A stretch of DNA of 15,808 nt from Competibacteraceae bacterium UBA3908 (GTDB lineage: Bacteria > Pseudomonadota > Gammaproteobacteria > Competibacterales > Competibacteraceae). Under the pieces are notes generated by a model. That model searched no databases. It saw only the letters and a list, made by a program, of their open reading frames with translations, and was not told the origin of the DNA. Of this stretch, positions 14,414 to 15,808 are shown in pieces; positions within the stretch are counted from its first letter, which is position 1, and each line of letters begins with the position of its first letter. Made by a program: the position numbers and the translations under genes. The stretch covers positions 1 to 15,808 of the forward strand of contig DGFE01000228.1 in the NCBI GenBank assembly GCA_002391525.1, given 5' to 3'.

Positions 14414-15259
14414 TCATTTCTTCTCCTCCCGCAACCCCCGCACCTCCGCCTCGCTCAATCCAATCCTCTCCGCCAGCAACCGATCATCGGCGATCACATC
14501 CAGCAAGCTCCGGGCAATGCGCAAGCGTTCCTGTCGCTGGCCTTCCTGACGGCCCTCCTGCCGACCTTCCTGCCGGCCTTCCTGCCGGCCTTCCTCCAAG
14601 CCTTCGGCGAACACTTCCTGATAAAAACGAGTCTGTTTCAATTCCACATTGAAGATGTCCAGCATTTTCCGAATCTCCTCCCGCGACAGGCGCGGCAATT
14701 TGTACACCAGCAGCGTCTCCACCCAATCCACCAGCGCCACTCCAGTTAGACCCCCATCCGCCGCTGGTTCTTCCGCCAGCAGCGCCTGGGCCTCGGCCAC
14801 CACCGTCGCCGGCGAGGCCAGAATCAGGCCCAGCACCCGCACGCCCCGCGTCGGCGCGGGCGCGCGGAGCGCCTCTTCCAGATACACCCGTTTGACCCAT
14901 GGATGGGCCAACAGTAGTTCGTAAGCCGCTTCCACCGTTCCCTCCGCCGCCCGGTTCGGGAACAGCGCCACCGCCCGCCAGGCCCGGCGCGGGGGACGCC
15001 GATACAGATACAGGAACAGTTCCGAAAACCAGCGGGCATGAAAATCCGGGTCATGCTGAAACTGCGTCTCGACGAACACCAGCGGCCAGTCCGGCTGATC
15101 GTCCGGCGGGGCCAGTACCCCATCCAGCCGGAATCCGGTCTGTTTGACCTCTTCGGCGCGCAGGGTATAACCCGTGGCCGATATTTCCAGCCCCGCCAGT
15201 TCCAAAACCAGTTCCGGCCATTCCTGAAACAGTCGGTAAAACAGACTATCCGTTTTCAT
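14414..15259 (-). CDS. DUF2887/Rpn-like PD-(D/E)XK nuclease family protein
   Basis: This 281-residue protein has the family-typical start MKTDSLFYRLFQEWP. The predicted PD-(D/E)XK core includes D46 (FRLDGV) and the E64-x-Q66 pair in FVETQFQ, followed by FHARWFSELFLYLYR. Relatives are annotated as DUF2887 or Rpn family (recombination-promoting nuclease/putative transposase); E. coli Rpn proteins are DNases that raise RecA-independent recombination. The C-terminal region holds an EGRQ tandem repeat (223-238) and ends with a helical ERIGLSEAEVRGLREE segment, common in the family. I chose ATG 15259 (AAGGA 8 bases upstream) over GTG 15262. The first 14 bases overlap the end of ATPase 1, and the start codon lies inside the GATGAAAA 8-mer. 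Whether it is active or drove the insertion is unknown. Confidence 0.82.
   Translation of the reverse strand: MKTDSLFYRLFQEWPELVLELAGLEISATGYTLRAEEVKQTGFRLDGVLAPPDDQPDWPLVFVETQFQHDPDFHARWFSELFLYLYRRPPRRAWRAVALFPNRAAEGTVEAAYELLLAHPWVKRVYLEEALRAPAPTRGVRVLGLILASPATVVAEAQALLAEEPAADGGLTGVALVDWVETLLVYKLPRLSREEIRKMLDIFNVELKQTRFYQEVFAEGLEEGRQEGRQEGRQEGRQEGQRQERLRIARSLLDVIADDRLLAERIGLSEAEVRGLREEKK
14546..14593 (-). repeat. Four 12-bp tandem repeats encoding EGRQ
   Basis: Four near-identical 12-base units encode Glu-Gly-Arg-Gln four times, followed by a degenerate EGQRQ unit. Copy-number change would keep the frame. Similar charged EG-rich tails are frequent in this protein family. Confidence 0.85.
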
Positions 15260-15808
15260 CACCGTGTTCCTTCATTGCCAATTCCCGCAGCGCCGCATCC
15301 TGCAAGGTCGGTTGTAATGGTTGTGCGTCCAGTTTGGAATCGAGCGCGCGCAATCGAGCCTTAAACTCGGCCAACGAACAACTAACATCAAGCCAGACCC
15401 GCAACTGCCGCCCGACCGGAAACACCAGTTTCACCATCGGCAAAGCCAACAACGCCGCGCGCTGTCGCCGCGCCGTTGCCCCGGACACCCCGACCAGCAC
15501 CGCATCGCCACCGGTCGTCAATTCCAGCGGCGTCCCCTGTCGGTCCAGCCGTCCGGCGTGCAGCAATCCCACCCGGTCGCAGCGTTCCGCTTCGTCCATG
15601 TTGGCGGTGGCGTACAGAATCGCCACGCCCTCGACCCGCACCCCGTTCAACAGTCGCCAGAACGCCCGCCGCGACACCGGGTCCACGCCGGTAGTCGGCT
15701 CGTCCAGAAACATCGCCCGCGGCTGGCTGACCAGGGCGCAGGCCAGCGCCAGCTTTTGCATCATCCCGCCGGATAGATTCCTGGCCCGGCGATCTTCAAA
15801 TCCCGCCA
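15246..15808 (-). CDS. ABC transporter ATPase, first-domain type of YbhF, truncated by window edge
   Basis: The C-terminal 186 residues of an ABC ATPase are visible; Walker A lies outside the window. The signature LSGGM, Walker B AMFLDEPTTGVDPVSRRAFW and the D-loop are clear. The switch histidine position reads ATANMDEAERCD, with alanine where histidine is expected, as in non-canonical halves of tandem ATPases. After the ATPase fold a regulatory tail ends PTLQDAALRELAMKEHGDENG with TAG at 15246-15248. The last codons contain GATGAAAA, shared with the region just before ATPase 2, and overlap the DUF2887 start by 14 bases. In YbhF this LSGGM-type half precedes an LPLGY-type half in one polypeptide; here the second half lies 4.3 kb downstream at 10972. 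Inference: this gene was cut by insertion and now ends on a stop supplied by the insert. Confidence 0.9.
   Translation of the reverse strand, partial: AGFEDRRARNLSGGMMQKLALACALVSQPRAMFLDEPTTGVDPVSRRAFWRLLNGVRVEGVAILYATANMDEAERCDRVGLLHAGRLDRQGTPLELTTGGDAVLVGVSGATARRQRAALLALPMVKLVFPVGRQLRVWLDVSCSLAEFKARLRALDSKLDAQPLQPTLQDAALRELAMKEHGDENG
15253..15260 (-). repeat. 8-bp direct repeat, right copy (possible target duplication)
   Basis: GATGAAAA on minus forms the codons GAT GAA AA(C) near the ATPase 1 end and also contains the ATG start of the DUF2887 gene. It is identical to 10987-10980. Confidence 0.45.

Larger units (their letters stand above)
10988..15260. mobile_element. Putative inserted accessory module splitting a YbhF-like ATPase gene
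   Basis: Three non-exporter genes (Trypco1-like, protease-STAND-WD40, DUF2887/Rpn-like) lie between two ABC ATPase genes that in YbhF form one polypeptide. The block has the 8-mer GATGAAAA (minus) at both edges, and removing the block plus one copy gives one continuous open frame from ATPase 1 into ATPase 2. No DDE or serine transposase is seen. The inner ends show only weak inverted similarity (about 6 of 9 bases). The DUF2887/Rpn-type gene at the right edge is the only candidate mobility function. An alternative is that the ATPases were always separate genes and the 8-mer match is chance. Confidence 0.45.

Noticed and set aside
10988..15252. Classical IS or transposon ends
   Set aside because: Inner edges show only weak inverted similarity and no DDE or serine recombinase gene is present, so no named element can be assigned.

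Overview
The window is about 15.8 kb of GC-rich, densely coding bacterial chromosome. RNase T, YgfZ, split MoaD/MoaE and a YbhF/YbhS/YbhR-like drug exporter together point to a gammaproteobacterium. The sensor-kinase style resembles Competibacter/Contendobacter-type genomes, but that lineage is a guess. I recognised no tRNA, rRNA, CRISPR array or classical insertion-sequence transposase, and no stretch over 300 bases lacks a gene.

Layout. Bases 1-839 (+) hold the 3' part of ygfZ. Bases 896-6348 (+) hold two ATGA-coupled signalling genes: a soluble GAF-4xPAS-HisKA_2 histidine kinase and a REC-PAS-HisKA-HATPase-REC-Hpt hybrid kinase. Together they could form a multistep phosphorelay, but its final response regulator is not in the window. 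On the minus strand, reading right to left from 10972 to 6394, lie an ABC ATPase, two ABC-2 permeases (each junction a 4-base overlap), a palindromic repeat, moaD, moaE (molybdopterin synthase) and rnt (RNase T).

The right part, 10973-15260, is an accessory block. It holds a Trypco1-like small protein and a large trypsin-like protease/STAND NTPase/transmembrane/WD40 protein, both on plus, and a DUF2887/Rpn-like PD-(D/E)XK gene on minus. The large protein carries a +1 frameshift near base 12913. Beyond the block, a second ABC ATPase (minus) runs off the right end of the window.

The most interesting reading is that the accessory block was inserted into a single YbhF-like gene encoding two fused ATPase domains. 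The 8-mer GATGAAAA (minus strand) occurs at both edges. Collapsing the two copies joins ATPase 1 to ATPase 2 in one open reading frame, which matches the tandem-ATPase architecture known for YbhF. The cargo is a protease-STAND-WD40 conflict or defence-type module of the class linked to Trypco domains, next to a possibly mobile nuclease gene. The STAND gene is frameshifted in this sequence, so it may be decayed, phase-variable or affected by a sequencing error.
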